This document shows, piece by piece, positions 44,026-55,749 of a DNA stretch of 64,000 bases. The translations under genes were made by a program, and so were the position numbers. Origin of the DNA: Gonium pectorale (Eukaryota; Chlorophyta; Chlorophyceae; Chlamydomonadales; Volvocaceae); assembly GCA_001584585.1 (NCBI GenBank), contig LSYV01000015.1:1318123-1382122 (forward strand), given 5' to 3'. Every line of letters begins with the position of its first letter. Positions within the stretch are counted from its first letter, which is position 1. The notes beneath the pieces are model-generated. The model did not search any database. It saw nothing but the letters and a program-made list of their open reading frames with translations, and was not told the origin of the DNA.

Positions 44026-46418
44026 CTAATCGACGATGAAGCGATCCGCGAACTTGCCCGCATCCCGCAGCCGGCACGAGTCGGTGCGCCCAAAGAAAGA
44101 GTACCTGCGCGGGCGGACGCGGCGAACGGGGATGCGGCAGCCAGTTGGTGCAGGGGCGTTTACAAGTACCGCGTGGCACGTGTGTGTGCCTGTATGTGGG
44201 GGGTGTATGTGTTGTGATACATCTCCGGGCCGACGCTGGCCAGGGGCGCTACCTGCCCCAACGCAAGACCACCTCAACACCGCAAGGCGAGGGTTGTGGG
44301 GGACCGCTGTTCCCCCTTGCTCAACCCACAGGGACAACCTGCAGCCCTAAGCAACTGCAGCTGCCCTGCAGATCCCGCCGCAGTGCTGCTCCTCTATTCG
44401 TCCGAGTAGCTGCTGCACACCTCAGTCCTTGCCGCACAGGAGCAGCCCCCCGGTGTGGCGCTGGTCACGCGTTTCATAGCAGTCCATACAGACAGTCCAT
44501 ACAGACATATAGCAGTCCAAACAGAACTATGTGTGTTACGTCATGCGAATGTGCGTGCTTGTGGACAGGCTGCAAACAGACTATGCGAGGTAGGCGAGCG
44601 AGGCGAGGTAAAACAGTCGAGCAGTCTGGCATTCTAGCCGGCAGCCCAACAACCCATTACGCATAGTACCCGCTACACGACCCCGCTACGTGGCGCCCGC
44701 TGCCCTGGGGGACCCCGAGTGACTTAACGCTGCAATGGCGGCTGTGCTGGCTGAGCTGTGCTGTGCTGTGCTGCTCTCCAGACGGCAGAACCGGTAGTGC
44801 AGGAGCCGCGTTCGCGCGCCCGCTCGCTCGCTCTATGTTCGCGACGCCAGAACTATGTGTGTGTGGTGGGGGGGGGGGGAGAGGGCACCATCAGTACGAG
44901 GGCACAGCGGCGGCCCCTCCGCGCCAGCCAACGTGCGCTCCTCCCCGTCAAGCACACGTCAACCCCAGCAATCCAGGAGGCCACGAAAACAGCACACATT
45001 CCCCAACACCAGTTCCAGGTGCACCGGCGTGGCCACCACCACGCGTGCGCCACGTGCGCTTCCCAGGAGGAGGAGCAGCAGGAGGAGGACCCCAACGCCG
45101 CGCCTCCCGGGCGCCGGGCGCGCGTGCTGCCCATTCCGTCGCTTGTACGCCGCCACAACTATGCGCGCTTCCTATTCCCGGGTCCGACCACGCGCTGGCC
45201 ACGCAGGGCCCAGCCGCACGTGCCGTGTGCTGCACTGATGTGGACAACCCACCGCCCGCTTGCTTGCCAATCAGCAAGCCGGCTGTGTGCCGCGCGCCCC
45301 GCGTGGCCCCTGCCTGCTTCGCTTAACACCGAAGCGCCCTCCCGCATTACGAGCGAGCGGTAATCGCACGCGTGCTCAGAATGAACGACCAGCTCCGCCC
45401 ACACAGCCACGAACACGCACACACCTGTTGCATACAAAACACACACAACTGTTTGAGCATATTGTTACGCATACAAAACATACCTGTTGTTGGCGACCGC
45501 GTCATAGAAGGCGTCCCGCAGCGGCAGCGGCACCGGGAAGCCGAACGCCGCCAGCAGCGGCAACGGCACGCGCAGCGCCACGCCGATGCGCAGGATAGCC
45601 TCCGACCGGATGTGGTGGGCGGTGGGGGTGACCAGCACGATGGAGGAGAGGTCGTCGGGGCGGCGGCCGCAGCGTGACAGCAACCGCCGGCCGGCGGGGC
45701 TCTGCAGCGCCGCCAGGCGGAAAGCGCCGCCCGGGTCGTTGTCCAGCATGAAGTTGACGCCACGGTTGCACCTGCAGGGGCGGACGGGGGTGTTCATCAA
45801 ATAATGGACAATCATTAGGGCCTTTTGGGGTGCGTGGGCCCGGGCCGGGGCGCGGGGGCAATTGGAGATGGCACAGCGGCCAGGCGAGTCATGGCGGGGG
45901 AGTTGCGCCTCGCCCAGCAGGTGGCTCCGTGCCGCGCCCTCCTGGGGGGCGGCCCCGGGGGTGCACGTAGCAGCCACTGGTGTGCAACGGCAGCCACAAA
46001 TGGATCGGGGGTGCGTGGGTGGGTGACCATCCTACTAGCGCTTGGCGGTGCGCACTCGCCCCGTGCGCCGTACACCCGGCCCGCCCGGCCGCACTCACAG
46101 GCCGCAGACGCCGTCGTAGAGGATAACGGGCCGCTTGTCCAGCACAAAGTCGTCGCGGTCCTGCGCTGGCGCGGGGCGCGCAGCCACCGCGGCGGTCGCC
46201 TCCGGTGCTGCGCTGCACACGGCTCGCGGGGAGCGGCGCCGCCCGCCCGAGCTCCTGCCGTCGGGTGCAAGGCTGTGCGCCGGTGCTGCCGCGATGGATG
46301 GAGCCGTTGTGTGGCGCAAAAGGACGACACCGGGCGCACGACGCGCGTCCAGGCGCCACCCCCCGCTGAGACGCGGTTGGCCGTTCAGGCCCTTAAGCAC
46401 TGAGGGGGCCGCTGCCAT
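44026..46418 (-). CDS. DCC-family (DUF393) thiol oxidoreductase-like protein, probably organellar
   Basis: 228 residues in three phase-consistent exons: 46418-46099, 45771-45484, 44104-44026. The family signature appears as RPVILYDGVCGLCNRGVNFM, with the paired cysteines of the DxxCxxC motif (the motif is split by intron 1), then FRLAALQSPAGRRLL, VALRVPLPLL and YSFFGRTDSCRLRD near the C-terminus. The family has a thioredoxin-like fold and is assigned thiol-disulfide exchange, though few members are characterised. The first 90 or so residues are Ala/Arg/Ser-rich, lack acidic residues at the start and resemble a chloroplast or mitochondrial transit peptide. The last intron is unusually long (1379 bases, 44105-45483) and carries a G12 run at 44868-44879 but no visible gene. 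The gene is divergent from the lipase at 47091. Confidence 0.87.
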
Positions 46419-47090
46419 GTCCAGTTGACCGTGGAGGCTCCTTGTCTGGCGTGGTCAGGAGCCACGGGCAGGCGGCCTGATGAGTGGTGTATCGTGTGGG
46501 TGACCGCTAGGGCACGGGCAGGGTACAGATACGTGGCCGCTTTGCTGCTCAGGGCCACACGTATCTCGTCGGGGTTTTCCTTGCCTGTAAGAGGAGCTTC
46601 ACATATAATGAAGGAGTATGCCCTGTGCGGCTTGCAAAGGAGAATAGGGCTATATGTGGGAGAGAGGTGTTGTATTCGGTTTGGCTGTTTGTTTGGCTGT
46701 ACAGCGCAAAACCCAGGATGAAACTATGTGCGCTTAGTACTAGCCAGCCTTTGTGGGTGGTTCGTGTTGCCGTGAGGTTGCCGTGCGGTTGACTTGGTTT
46801 GGGGCTGGCTCTTCAGCCACCACACTACTTCTGCGCGGAAATGGCATACACAAATGCTTATGAACGCCTTAGCTCAATGACCTACGTGTATGCGGGCAAA
46901 ACCCTTTCCTGCCTCTGAACGGGACGCGACCGGTACACTCCATAGCTCATTAGCAGACGTCTCAACTTGTGCCTTTTACTATCCTCGATGGTAATTGATC
47001 TGCCACGCCTGGGCTCTCGGCCCATGCGTGTCGGTGACTTGTGAGGGCATCAGCAGCAGCGTTCAGGGCGCCAGCTCCCAGGAGGCAGCC
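46419..47090. promoter_or_regulatory. Divergent intergenic region between DCC-family and lipase genes
   Basis: 672 bases between divergent ATG codons, presumably containing both promoters. The central part (about 46560-47000) is AT-richer than the coding flanks. No clear TATA box or other motif is recognised. Confidence 0.45.
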
Positions 47091-50000
47091 ATGGAGAGCC
47101 TCAGCGAGCACGAGGCCATGCGCGTGCTGCAGGCCGCTGCGGCCCTTGACGCCGCGCGCGCGACCTCGGGCTCTCTCGCGCCTGCACCCTCAGGCACCAG
47201 CAGGCAGCCCGCAGCCCAGCCGCAACTGCAGGGCCCCGAAGCCGCGCCTCCGACGCCGAGCCAGGGGCTGGGCGACGACGTGTGGCGGGAGATGGCGGAG
47301 ACGGACAGCGGAACGCCCGAGCAGAAGCGCCTTGGGGACCTGGACTCGTGGCTCGACGTGTTCCGTGCCACGGCCACCATCGTGCGCAACGCATGGACCC
47401 ACATGGAGTGCCTCACGTTTGAGTCACTGGCGTTTGGCTGGTGAGCATGCCAGGCAGGCCGCCTGGCAGGGCGTCGGCGAGGGCAGAGGTGGCGGATGAG
47501 GAATGGGGCGTGTCTGCCGTTTGGCCTACGGATGAGGAATGGGGCGTACCTGCCGTTAGCCCTCCCTGCGTTGGTGGCTCCGGTGGTACGCTGACGAGGG
47601 AGACCGCGGTATGTGCATGCGACGCGGCTGGGCAGGATGCATTTCCGGGAGCGGGGCAGACGGCTGCTTGGCGCATCGTGGCAAAGGCCCAGTCGAGCTG
47701 GCCGCCTTTGCTGCGGCGCAGACGGGGGAGGCGCCTGACTAAGCCATGGCGGTGGCTGTGGCGGAGGAGAGTGTGCGGGGCGCGTTGGGTGCTCGGGCCG
47801 CAGGCTGGCCGCCTCAGCGGCTGGGCGACCCGTAGGCTACCGTGTTGGGCCTGCAGGGTTGGCAGGACCGGCATGCGTCGGACGAGGGAGGCGATGCGGG
47901 TCAGGAGGCTTTGACTGGGGTTCACGCCAGGAAGCCGTGAGCCGATGTGGTGTGGCAGGGAAGCCTGCCGGTAATGGGTCTCGGGCGACTATGGATCAGG
48001 CACTATGGGCCGGTCAGGCCGGGGGGTGGGAGTGTGCCAGGCAGCGTACCGGTAGTGCGGTTCAGGAGTGTGGGGGGTTGCGGGATACGGCATCGGTATT
48101 GTGTGAAGCGGCCGGGCCGTGCGGCTGCCGGCAACGCCATGTATCACTGCCCAGCCCCGCATGCGCCTCACGGAGCCGCTTCTCCTCGACCACCCTTGCT
48201 GCTCACAGCCGCCCTCCGCGCCCGCCCTGGTTCGCCCACAGGCTGGCGCTGGCTCGCAAGCACGAGGCGCTGCAGGTGGTGCCCTCGGCCGCCCCCGGCG
48301 AGGAGCTGGACGACATGTGCGTGGCGTCGCGATCCGCACTCGCCTTCGATCACAGTCGTTGCGCCGCCGTGTTCAATGCCCTCCCTAGTTAACCCGCATT
48401 GCAGCTCTCTGCGGTGGCTGTGTCGGGCGCCGCTGGTTCACCCCATGCAACGAGGGCGGGCGCACACAAAGGCAATAACAATTCCGTCGCGTCATTGCTT
48501 GCGTTCTGCCGGAGCCGGTCAAAAGGTAGCACGTTTGACGCCTCTTCTTGGCTTCTCGGCATGCCGCTGCCTCCCCCGCAGCGCTCCCCTGGCGCACTGG
48601 CTGGGTGAGGCCGCCTGGGCACAGGCGGCCTACACGGCGGGGTCGGCCGAGCAGCTTGCCGGCGTGCTGGGGGTGCAGGTGCGGCCAGCGTGCAAAGGGA
48701 TGTGTGAGGGAAGGTGCGACGGGTCCAAGGGCAGGTTGGTATTTGTATCCTTGCGCGCAGGGGGGCATGTCTGGGCTCGTAAAGCGGGGGGCGTAGCTTG
48801 CGGCTGAGTGACGGCGTGGGTGCGGGGCGACGCTACACAGCGATGGCCAACGCAGTGCGCCGCCCCCTCTGTCCGCCTCATCGCCCTCCCGCCGGGGCCC
48901 GCGAGCAGCCTGCGGACCTGATCGTCTACCAGGCCGACCCGGAGGGCTGGCGTCCGGCCTTCTTCATTGCCATACACCATGACAGCCGTACGGTACGGCT
49001 GGTGGTCCGCGGCACGGGCCACCTGCGAGACCTGCTGACCAACAAGGCGGGGCGCTCGGCGCCGCTCGGAGCAGGTGCGGGCACGTCGCATCCACACTAG
49101 CGCCAGCGCCGGTACTATGGAGACAGAGAAGGTGCATGCAGCTGCGCCATCGTGCCCTGCTGTGTTCCATGTGAAGTGGCGGCGCGTCAGCGCGGCTGAG
49201 TGGTAGTGTGGAGGGTCTGCTTGCCTTCCGTGCCCCGCCCTGCGCTGTCCGTCCCCGACAGCCTCCCTCCCCGCCCCCCACCCCCGCCCCNNNNNNNNNN
49301 NNNNNNNNNNNNNNNNNNNNNNNNNNNNNNNNNNNNNNNNNNNNNNNNNNNNNNNNNNNNNNNNNNNNNNNNNNNNNNNNNNNNNNNNNNNNNNNNNNNN
49401 NNNNNNNNNNNNNNNNNNNNNNNNNNNNNNNNNNNNNNNNNNNNNNNNNNNNNNNNNNNNNNNNNNNNNNNGCAGCTGCTGGCCGGGGAGGCGGAGCGGC
49501 TGCGCGGCGCGCTGCAGGCCGCCCCAGGCTACGGGCTGCACGTGATCGGGCACTCGGTGGGCGCAGGTGGGCGCACGCCGTATGCGGAGGTCGTACAGGC
49601 AGCGGGCCTGCGCTGCCCGCGCCCGAGTCGCTAGCTGCCAACCGCCGGGTGGGGGGAGTAGAGAGGATCTATGCTACCTCGTGCCTCGTTTGCAGAGCAC
49701 GCTGCCCGGTCGGGGGCCGCAGCTGAAGCCCCTCGCGCGTTGGCGTGACACGCCCCGGGTCTCCGCGAGCCGTAGGAGTGCAGGGCTATGCGGGGTGCAT
49801 GCAGGGTCCAGGGCTATGGGTGTACCAACCTTGGACCTCATTCCCTGCTACCATACGCATGCTGCTCCGGCACAGGCATTGCGGCGCTGGTGGCGTTGCT
49901 GGCGGAGACGGAGACGGCCACGGCTGAGGCGCTGGGCCGACCGCCTTCCGTGCGCGCGACGGTCTTCGCCTCGCCACCGTGCGTCACCGCGGAGCTGGCG

Positions 50001-52132
50001 GAGGCGTCGTCGGCTTACGTGGAGGCCATTGTGTACAACGTGGGTGGGGCTGGGAGGGGAGGGGAAGAAGGGGAGGCTGTGATGTCCGGCGGCGGTTGGG
50101 TGGGAAAGGGCCCGAGTACTGTTGCGTGGGGCGCTTGGGAGGGGCCGTCACGTCTGCCGCATGCGCCTGCTAGGTGTGGAAGCTAATCATGGCGTCCGCC
50201 ACTAGACGCTCCGATGGCGCCCTAAACCCCAAATGGGGCGGGCGTGGCGGAGCGGGGCGGGGCGGGGTATGCGAGCAGCGCTGCAACAACGCAGTCCGTC
50301 AGTCCCACGCCAGACAATGGTACTCCTCATTCACATGGCCGTATGATTGTTGTCTTTTGCACCGGCAGGCTGATCTGGTTAGTCGCTGTAGCGTTCTCTC
50401 GCTGCGGCGGCTGGCAAACGAGCTCAGCGGAGCCGGGGAGGAGGTGCTGGCCAGGAGTGAGCTGGCACAGGTGCGCCACGGATGGCGGCATACGTGCTCA
50501 CGCTGACCCGCCCATTATGCGGCGGGCACCGCCTTCGGATGGGTGGCACATCCGTTGTCAGTCGTAGCTTTTCAGCTGCCTCCATAATCGTTTATATTAC
50601 CTTGCCTTGTGCGCCTGTCGTTTTCCCGCTCCTCCCGGCTCGTCGCAGGCGCTGCGCCGTTCGGGTGCCCTGGGCCTGGCCAACCACCTGGTGGCTGCAG
50701 CGCTGTGCAGGTGCCAGCCGCCGCAGGACGCGGCCGCGGGGCCGCACGGCCCAGCACCGCCTGCTGCGACCGGGCTGCCGCCGCGACCAGCTATATCGGC
50801 GGGCCTGTCGGCGCTCAGCAAAGCGGGGGCAGCAGGCGTGATTCCGCCTGCACCGCCGAGTGAGTGGGGGCCGGGGATGGTGCGGGCGGCGGAGGCCAAC
50901 TTAAGGGCTTCGGAGAAATGCTTGGCTGGGAAGGACGCCTGTTGTATCTATCTGCAGCAATCAGGTGAAGTTACGGGAATGCCTTCGTCGGACTGTTCAA
51001 CAGCATCTGTTGCGCCACCACAAGCATACAATTGCACATTCTGCAGCCGCCGACACCATCCTCGTGGGCGCGCGCCCGCTCCCTGCCCACAGACGGCCGC
51101 GCGGCGCAGCTCGCGGCCCTGGGCTCGGCCGTCAAAGCGGTGGCGAGCAGCGCCACCGCCAGCGCGGCCGCAGCCGAGACCCACGCCGGGCCCCACGGCT
51201 CCAGGGTCATCAGCGCAGCGCCCTCAGGGACGCTGGCCGCACCGGGGCCTATGGGACCGCCCAACGGCGCCCTGCCACCGCTTGTCACCGGGGCTGCCGT
51301 CGGCGGCGTCTCTCGTACGGCCCACGAGCCACCGCTGCGGCGGGGCACGGATGCGCCTGGGGTGCTGTCCCCGCCGCCGTTGGTAGCCGCTGCCAACGCA
51401 CAGACAGCCGCCGCCGTCGCCGCCGCCGTCGGCCCCACGCCGCCGCGGAAGGGCCTGACGGGCTTCCTGCCTGATATGAAAGGCGCCTCGCAACAGGAGG
51501 GCCGCGGCCCAGCCCCAGCCTCCGGAGTTGACTCCAACAGCGGCGCCTGGCCGCGCACCGAGGCCGGCATGCCGCCGTCAGCCGTTGTGGTCTTGGAGCC
51601 GCTGGCGGCGCCGCCAGTGCTGCCCGCCGGCAGTGTGGTTGCGGGCGGGCACCTGGCGAGCTTGCCATCTCTTCCTCCGGGCCCGCGGCGGGACCCAGTG
51701 CTGGGGGCGGCGGCGCCTGGGCACGACGCGGCCGGAGGCGCTGCCACGCCGTCGGGCCCGCACGCGCTTTCGCAGCCCTCATCGCCACGGTCGCGGCGGC
51801 AGCCGGTGGCGGAGGGTACGGAGGCCGAGGACAGCGTTGTAGACGCGGCAAGGCAGGAGCAGAGGGCCGCCGACGGGCGGACGGAGGGCGAGGGCTCCTC
51901 ACAGGACGCCGCAGCGGCCGGGAGGCAGGAGGCGTACGAGTATCATGAGCTGCTGGTGCCGGGGCGGCTGTACATGATTGAGCGTAAGGGAGCCGATGCC
52001 ACCGCATCCTTCCGATTGCTTCGCGACATTGGCCGGACGCAGCTGAACCGCATGTTGCTAAAGCGCAGCATGCTGCGAGACCACTTGTTGAGCCACTATG
52101 CCGCGGCCCTGGAGCGCGTCTTCCACCCATAG
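47091..52132 (+). CDS. Class 3 lipase, sn1-specific diacylglycerol-lipase-like
   Basis: Serine lipase of the alpha/beta-hydrolase class 3 family. Exons seen: 47091-47440, 48242-48316, 48582-48678, 48909-49074, then the N gap, then 49472-49566, 49876-50039, 50369-50470, 50649-50859, 51093-52132. At least one exon is partly or wholly in the gap. Motifs: VVRGTGHLRDLL (oxyanion RGT segment), the nucleophile elbow VIGHSVGAG interrupted by an intron just after GAG, ADLVSR with the likely catalytic Asp, ELLVPGRLYMI, and RDHLLSHYAAALERVF with the likely catalytic His. The full Ser-Asp-His triad is therefore present. About 290 Ala/Pro/Gly-rich residues are inserted between Asp and His (51093-51930). 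The N-terminal 100 residues are Ala/Pro-rich with a helical KRLGDLDSWLDVFRATATIV segment. The family releases fatty acid from glycerolipids; the exact substrate and location are not evident. Confidence 0.86.
49291..49471. other. Assembly gap (181 N)
   Basis: A run of undetermined bases inside the lipase gene, between the RGT-containing exon and the exon with the catalytic serine. The left flank is a C-rich tract (CCCCGCCCCCCACCCCCGCCCC), a likely cause of the sequencing break. The first resolved bases are GCAG, so an acceptor right at the gap edge is possible. Confidence 0.99.
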
Positions 52133-52340
52133 TACTACAGTCGTACGCGTGTCGCACGGCGACGAGAGCACTGGCTTGCTTGACACGACAGACGTGATGC
52201 CTCATTTGCATTTTACGGGGAACGGCAACATAAAGGCTTATCATCCGCTCGTCACATACTACCTAGTCGCTCGTAGTGACATGCTCGCCGCCTGGTGCAG
52301 CATTCTCCGCTGCTTTGCCTGGTCTGTCATGGAAGATGGC

Positions 52341-52345
52341 TTACA
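52341..52345 (-). terminator. Candidate TGTAA polyadenylation signal for RAD51
   Basis: TTACA on plus, about 540 bases past the RAD51 stop and the only match before the lipase stop. Distance fits a normal algal 3' UTR. Confidence 0.45.
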
Positions 52346-52738
52346 CGGTGCATGCAACCCGGCATTGGACGTGCAGAGTATTACGTATTACCGGTGCCAA
52401 ATGTACGGAATGGATGGGCATATGTGACGTGTGAATTGGTACGAAGTGATACCGAGTTATTGGAGACTGTTGACGAACGAACACCGCATGTGTGGCCTGC
52501 GCGCGTACAGTTAACACCCAAGCTGCATGTCCAACCAACCGACTGGTAATTCCGCTGCCAAAGGGCCATGCATGATGTGGCCCCCCATTCATTATGTCAC
52601 GCAGCCAAGCGCAACCCACGCGGACATGCTTTAAAGCCCGTGCTGATTATGCAATCAATACTGGGTGAGTTCACACTGGCACACTGGCCGGTATTCGTCC
52701 GGTGTCACGTCAGGGCCTGCATATGTTTGTCTCAACAC

Positions 52739-52743
52739 TGTAA
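52739..52743 (+). terminator. Candidate TGTAA polyadenylation signal for the lipase
   Basis: TGTAA about 610 bases past the lipase stop at 52132, the first match on the plus strand. Distance fits a normal algal 3' UTR. Confidence 0.45.
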
Positions 52744-52886
52744 TGCCCACCTGCGTTATCACGTGCATCGTCCTCCACTACAGAAATAAGCATACATTCG
52801 CGGAAGCTTCCAAAAGCAGCTATCATGGCAGCCGATGCGCTCGGCCTAACCGTTGTAGAGTTCCTACTGTAGCACGGCCGAGCTTG

Positions 52887-55153
52887 TCAGTCCTTGGCGT
52901 CCGTGACTCCCTCGACGCCGATCGAGAACTGCGCTTCACGCTCAGGCAGGGACGGCGAGGCGATAATCTTCACGACGCGGTTCTCTCCGCGGCCCTTGCG
53001 CAGGGCAAGGCGAGTCGTGGTGGCGTGCGCCATGATGTTGCCGCCGATGGGCTTCACCGAGGGCCCGGCGAACATGCCGGCACCGCCGCCGTCCAGGTTT
53101 GCGGCGACCACCTGCGGGATGGAGATAAGGACCGAGGGCATTGCGTGCGAAGAGGCGACATTCCACAGGAGGCGCTGTGGATGAGGCAAACAGGAGCGCT
53201 TCTAACTCAGTTGCGTTGTGCCCACGTCTGCATGTGGACGGACGGGGCTTCTATGCATTCTCGACTGTGCACCCCGAAGGGGACCTTGGGAGTCCCAAGC
53301 TCGAGCACATGTAACTCGAGGTCTGAGAACTTGGTTGCGACCCTGCATCCAGCATGGACCCGGCTACTCAAAGGCCAGCTTGCAACAGCCCTAACCTTAC
53401 CTGGTTAGTGACCACCACCGCCACGCCAAACTCGTCGGCAATGCCTTGGAGGGCGCGCAGGAATCTGTCCGGTACAAGAGTATTCCTTAGGCACAGTCCT
53501 TGTCGGTAGCCCAAATAGTGTCCTGCCCACAAACAGCAATCAGCCAGCACATGCGACATGCCCTTGAACATGAGCCGCCAACTAGCATCTTAACCGTGCA
53601 CGCACCGGCCCAGGTGGATCTGTCGTACACTGAGCTCGCCACGACCGTTGAACTCTGTGCGGTACAGCGCAGTCGCGCTGTCCACTACCACCAGCGCAAA
53701 ACGGCTGTCCGCAAGCATGGACGCGGCGTCAGTGAGCAGCCGCATCTGGTGCTCCGTGTTGTGCGCCCGCGCGTAGGCCACGTTGTTGAGCACGTCTTCC
53801 GGGCTAAGCCCGTACCTGCGCGACGCGGGAATAGCGTGGGGTAATCCACAGTCACGCACTGTTGGCTTGTCAGCCAACCGCATGCGCACCCAACGTCGCA
53901 CGTCCTAAGATATATCAGACGAGCATATGATACGCTGCCCCGAAGCCGACAATGACACTGTGTGCATTTATTGCCTGCTAAAGGCGGTAGCTGTAACCTA
54001 CCTTTCGGCGATCTGGGTCAGGCGCTGCGGCCGGAATGTTCCCTCCGTGTCAATGTACATCGCCTTGCCCTCGCCTCCGCCCAGGTCCACTGGGAGCTGC
54101 AGGGCGCCCGGGACGAGGACAGGGGTAAGCAAGGGAGCCCAGCAAGCATCGAAGTCCTGCGCATATCTGACGCTCCGTGACAGGAGTTGAGGATTGCTGG
54201 CTAGGGATTTGCAGGGAGCATGCTGGCAGTCGTCTCTGGTGCGACCCACATGACCTGAAACCAACCGGACCTGGCACGTGACGCAGAGGGTGTGGCACAG
54301 CTGCGTCTTGCCGCACCGGTACTCGCCGTAGATCTCTGTAATGCTGCCTGTCTCGATGCCACCTGAGGTAAGAGGCGCCAGGCAGCGCAGGGACTCGGTG
54401 TCAAGGATTGAGGGCATGAGGAGGCCCCTCATGAGCCTCGAGGCTGCGCGCCAACTGGCCAACCGGACCGCAGGCGCACACAGCAGCCGCACCTTCTAGG
54501 ATGGCATCAAGCTCCTTGCAGCCAGTCGTCACATTGATGACCTACGTGGGTTTGGATTGATGGGGTCGGGTGCACTGGTGCTGACGGAGTTTCGTTCGCG
54601 GCCCAGGCCTAAGCCCCGGTCACAAAATCCGGGTGGCCTGATGGGGCTGTCCCAGCACCGGGCGCACCTCTTTACGTTGCTCCGCGACAATGGCCGCCGT
54701 CGTAAAGCCCATGGGCGTCATCTTGAACGCTGTGGACAAGAATAGGCGCCTGTCAAGTGCCAAAGCACGATGGCGAGGCCACGAGACAGCCACGCGCCCC
54801 CTATGGCTTCCTACCTACGGCCTGCATCTTGTCAATCTTTGCCTCGCTCAAGCCCTTGATCTCCGTCAGCTGCTTCTTGGGCGCGTGCGCGAGGTGCTCG
54901 ACCGTGTGCACCCCGCCTTCCTTCAGCTTCTTGATATCCGCTGCCGGGATGCCGTGTTGCTGGTGGAAGAGGAGGTGCGTGGGGCAGTCACAAGACGCGC
55001 GTGCCAAAGTGTGTGGCACCTAGCAGCCCTGGGCTGGCCAGCGCGGTCAAGGTCGCGCACCTGCAGGAGCTCAACCAGCATTGGCCCTGTCATGGCGTCC
55101 TCATCGCCTTCAACCAGACCCTGCTGCTCCATCTCCTCCATCGCCGCTGCCAT
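52887..55153 (-). CDS. RAD51: RAD51 recombinase
   Basis: Complete eukaryotic RecA-family recombinase, 344 residues, the usual RAD51 length. It forms filaments on single-stranded DNA and drives strand exchange in double-strand-break repair. Nine phase-consistent exons: 55153-55061, 54959-54815, 54729-54668, 54541-54493, 54362-54271, 54096-54002, 53815-53606, 53464-53401, 53111-52887. The N-terminal helix-hairpin-helix domain has [35 protein letters not shown] leads to Walker [10 protein letters not shown], then [18 protein letters not shown], Walker [21 protein letters not shown], the L2 region with [20 protein letters not shown], and the C-terminus [13 protein letters not shown]. The internal [20 protein letters not shown] and the VTDxKD ending favour RAD51 over DMC1. 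Walker A has Cys where animals have Thr and Arabidopsis Ser; the GKT core is intact. The start gives [13 protein letters not shown], matching the expected N-terminal extension. Confidence 0.97.
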
Positions 55154-55749
55154 GTTGTCTCACAGGATTTGGAAACCTCTAGTACTGTGCAGGGCTGCAA
55201 CGGTCTGCACACTCGAGTCGTGCTGAACCAGCTGGTAACGGAAGAGGAGACGGAGCGGGGAGACGCTTGAGTGAGTCTCAGAGGCGGAAGTCCTTTCACT
55301 ATATCATAACACTTTCAGTGTTGAGTTTATGGGTAACGACTATGTTTCGCTCCAGAGCTGTACAGCTGTTTGTGAGAGCCGAGCTGTCGTGCGATGCGCG
55401 TCCCATGCGCTGGATCCTATCCACCAGATGAAAGCCATCTCCATTTGTTAATCCAGTCTAAATGCACAGCCACTTTCACGCGCTTTGAACACAGCCGCCC
55501 GTAAGCGCCAGGTTCACCGCATGGATGTCCACGCGCTTTCTGCTCTGAGATTCAACTTCTGTCCACTATCAAGGAAGCGAGGTTGTAAGGCACCGACAAG
55601 CGGATCTCAATACAGTCATACTGCTGTTACAGACACATTAGAGCGCTTCGAACGCAAGTGTGGCGCGAAACAGCGCTGTCCGCGGCGCCGCACGGAGTAC
55701 TCGTGTCCGGCGACGTGTTCGGCGACCCACTGTCCCACGGTCTGCTGTC
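55154..55749. other. Spacer between LRR gene 3' end and RAD51 start
   Basis: 596 bases, both neighbours on the minus strand. It should hold the short 3' UTR of the LRR gene and the RAD51 promoter. It is AT-richer than its flanks around 55270-55460. Nothing else is recognised. Confidence 0.5.
55627..55631 (-). terminator. Candidate TGTAA polyadenylation signal for the LRR coiled-coil gene
   Basis: TTACA on plus about 120 bases past the stop at 55750, leaving about 470 bases for the RAD51 promoter. Motif-only evidence. Confidence 0.45.

Larger units (their letters stand above)
52133..52886. other. Convergent spacer between lipase and RAD51
   Basis: 754 bases between two convergent stops, AT-richer than its flanks and without supported open frames. 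It looks like two overlapping 3' UTRs: the plus-strand TGTAA lies beyond the minus-strand one. Confidence 0.6.

Noticed and set aside
49291..49471. N run as a biological feature
   Set aside because: It is undetermined sequence from assembly, next to a C-rich tract.
51285..52244. 319-codon minus-strand open frame opposite the lipase last exon
   Set aside because: Low-complexity shadow of the lipase frame, which carries the conserved VPGRLYMI and DHLLSHY blocks on the other strand.
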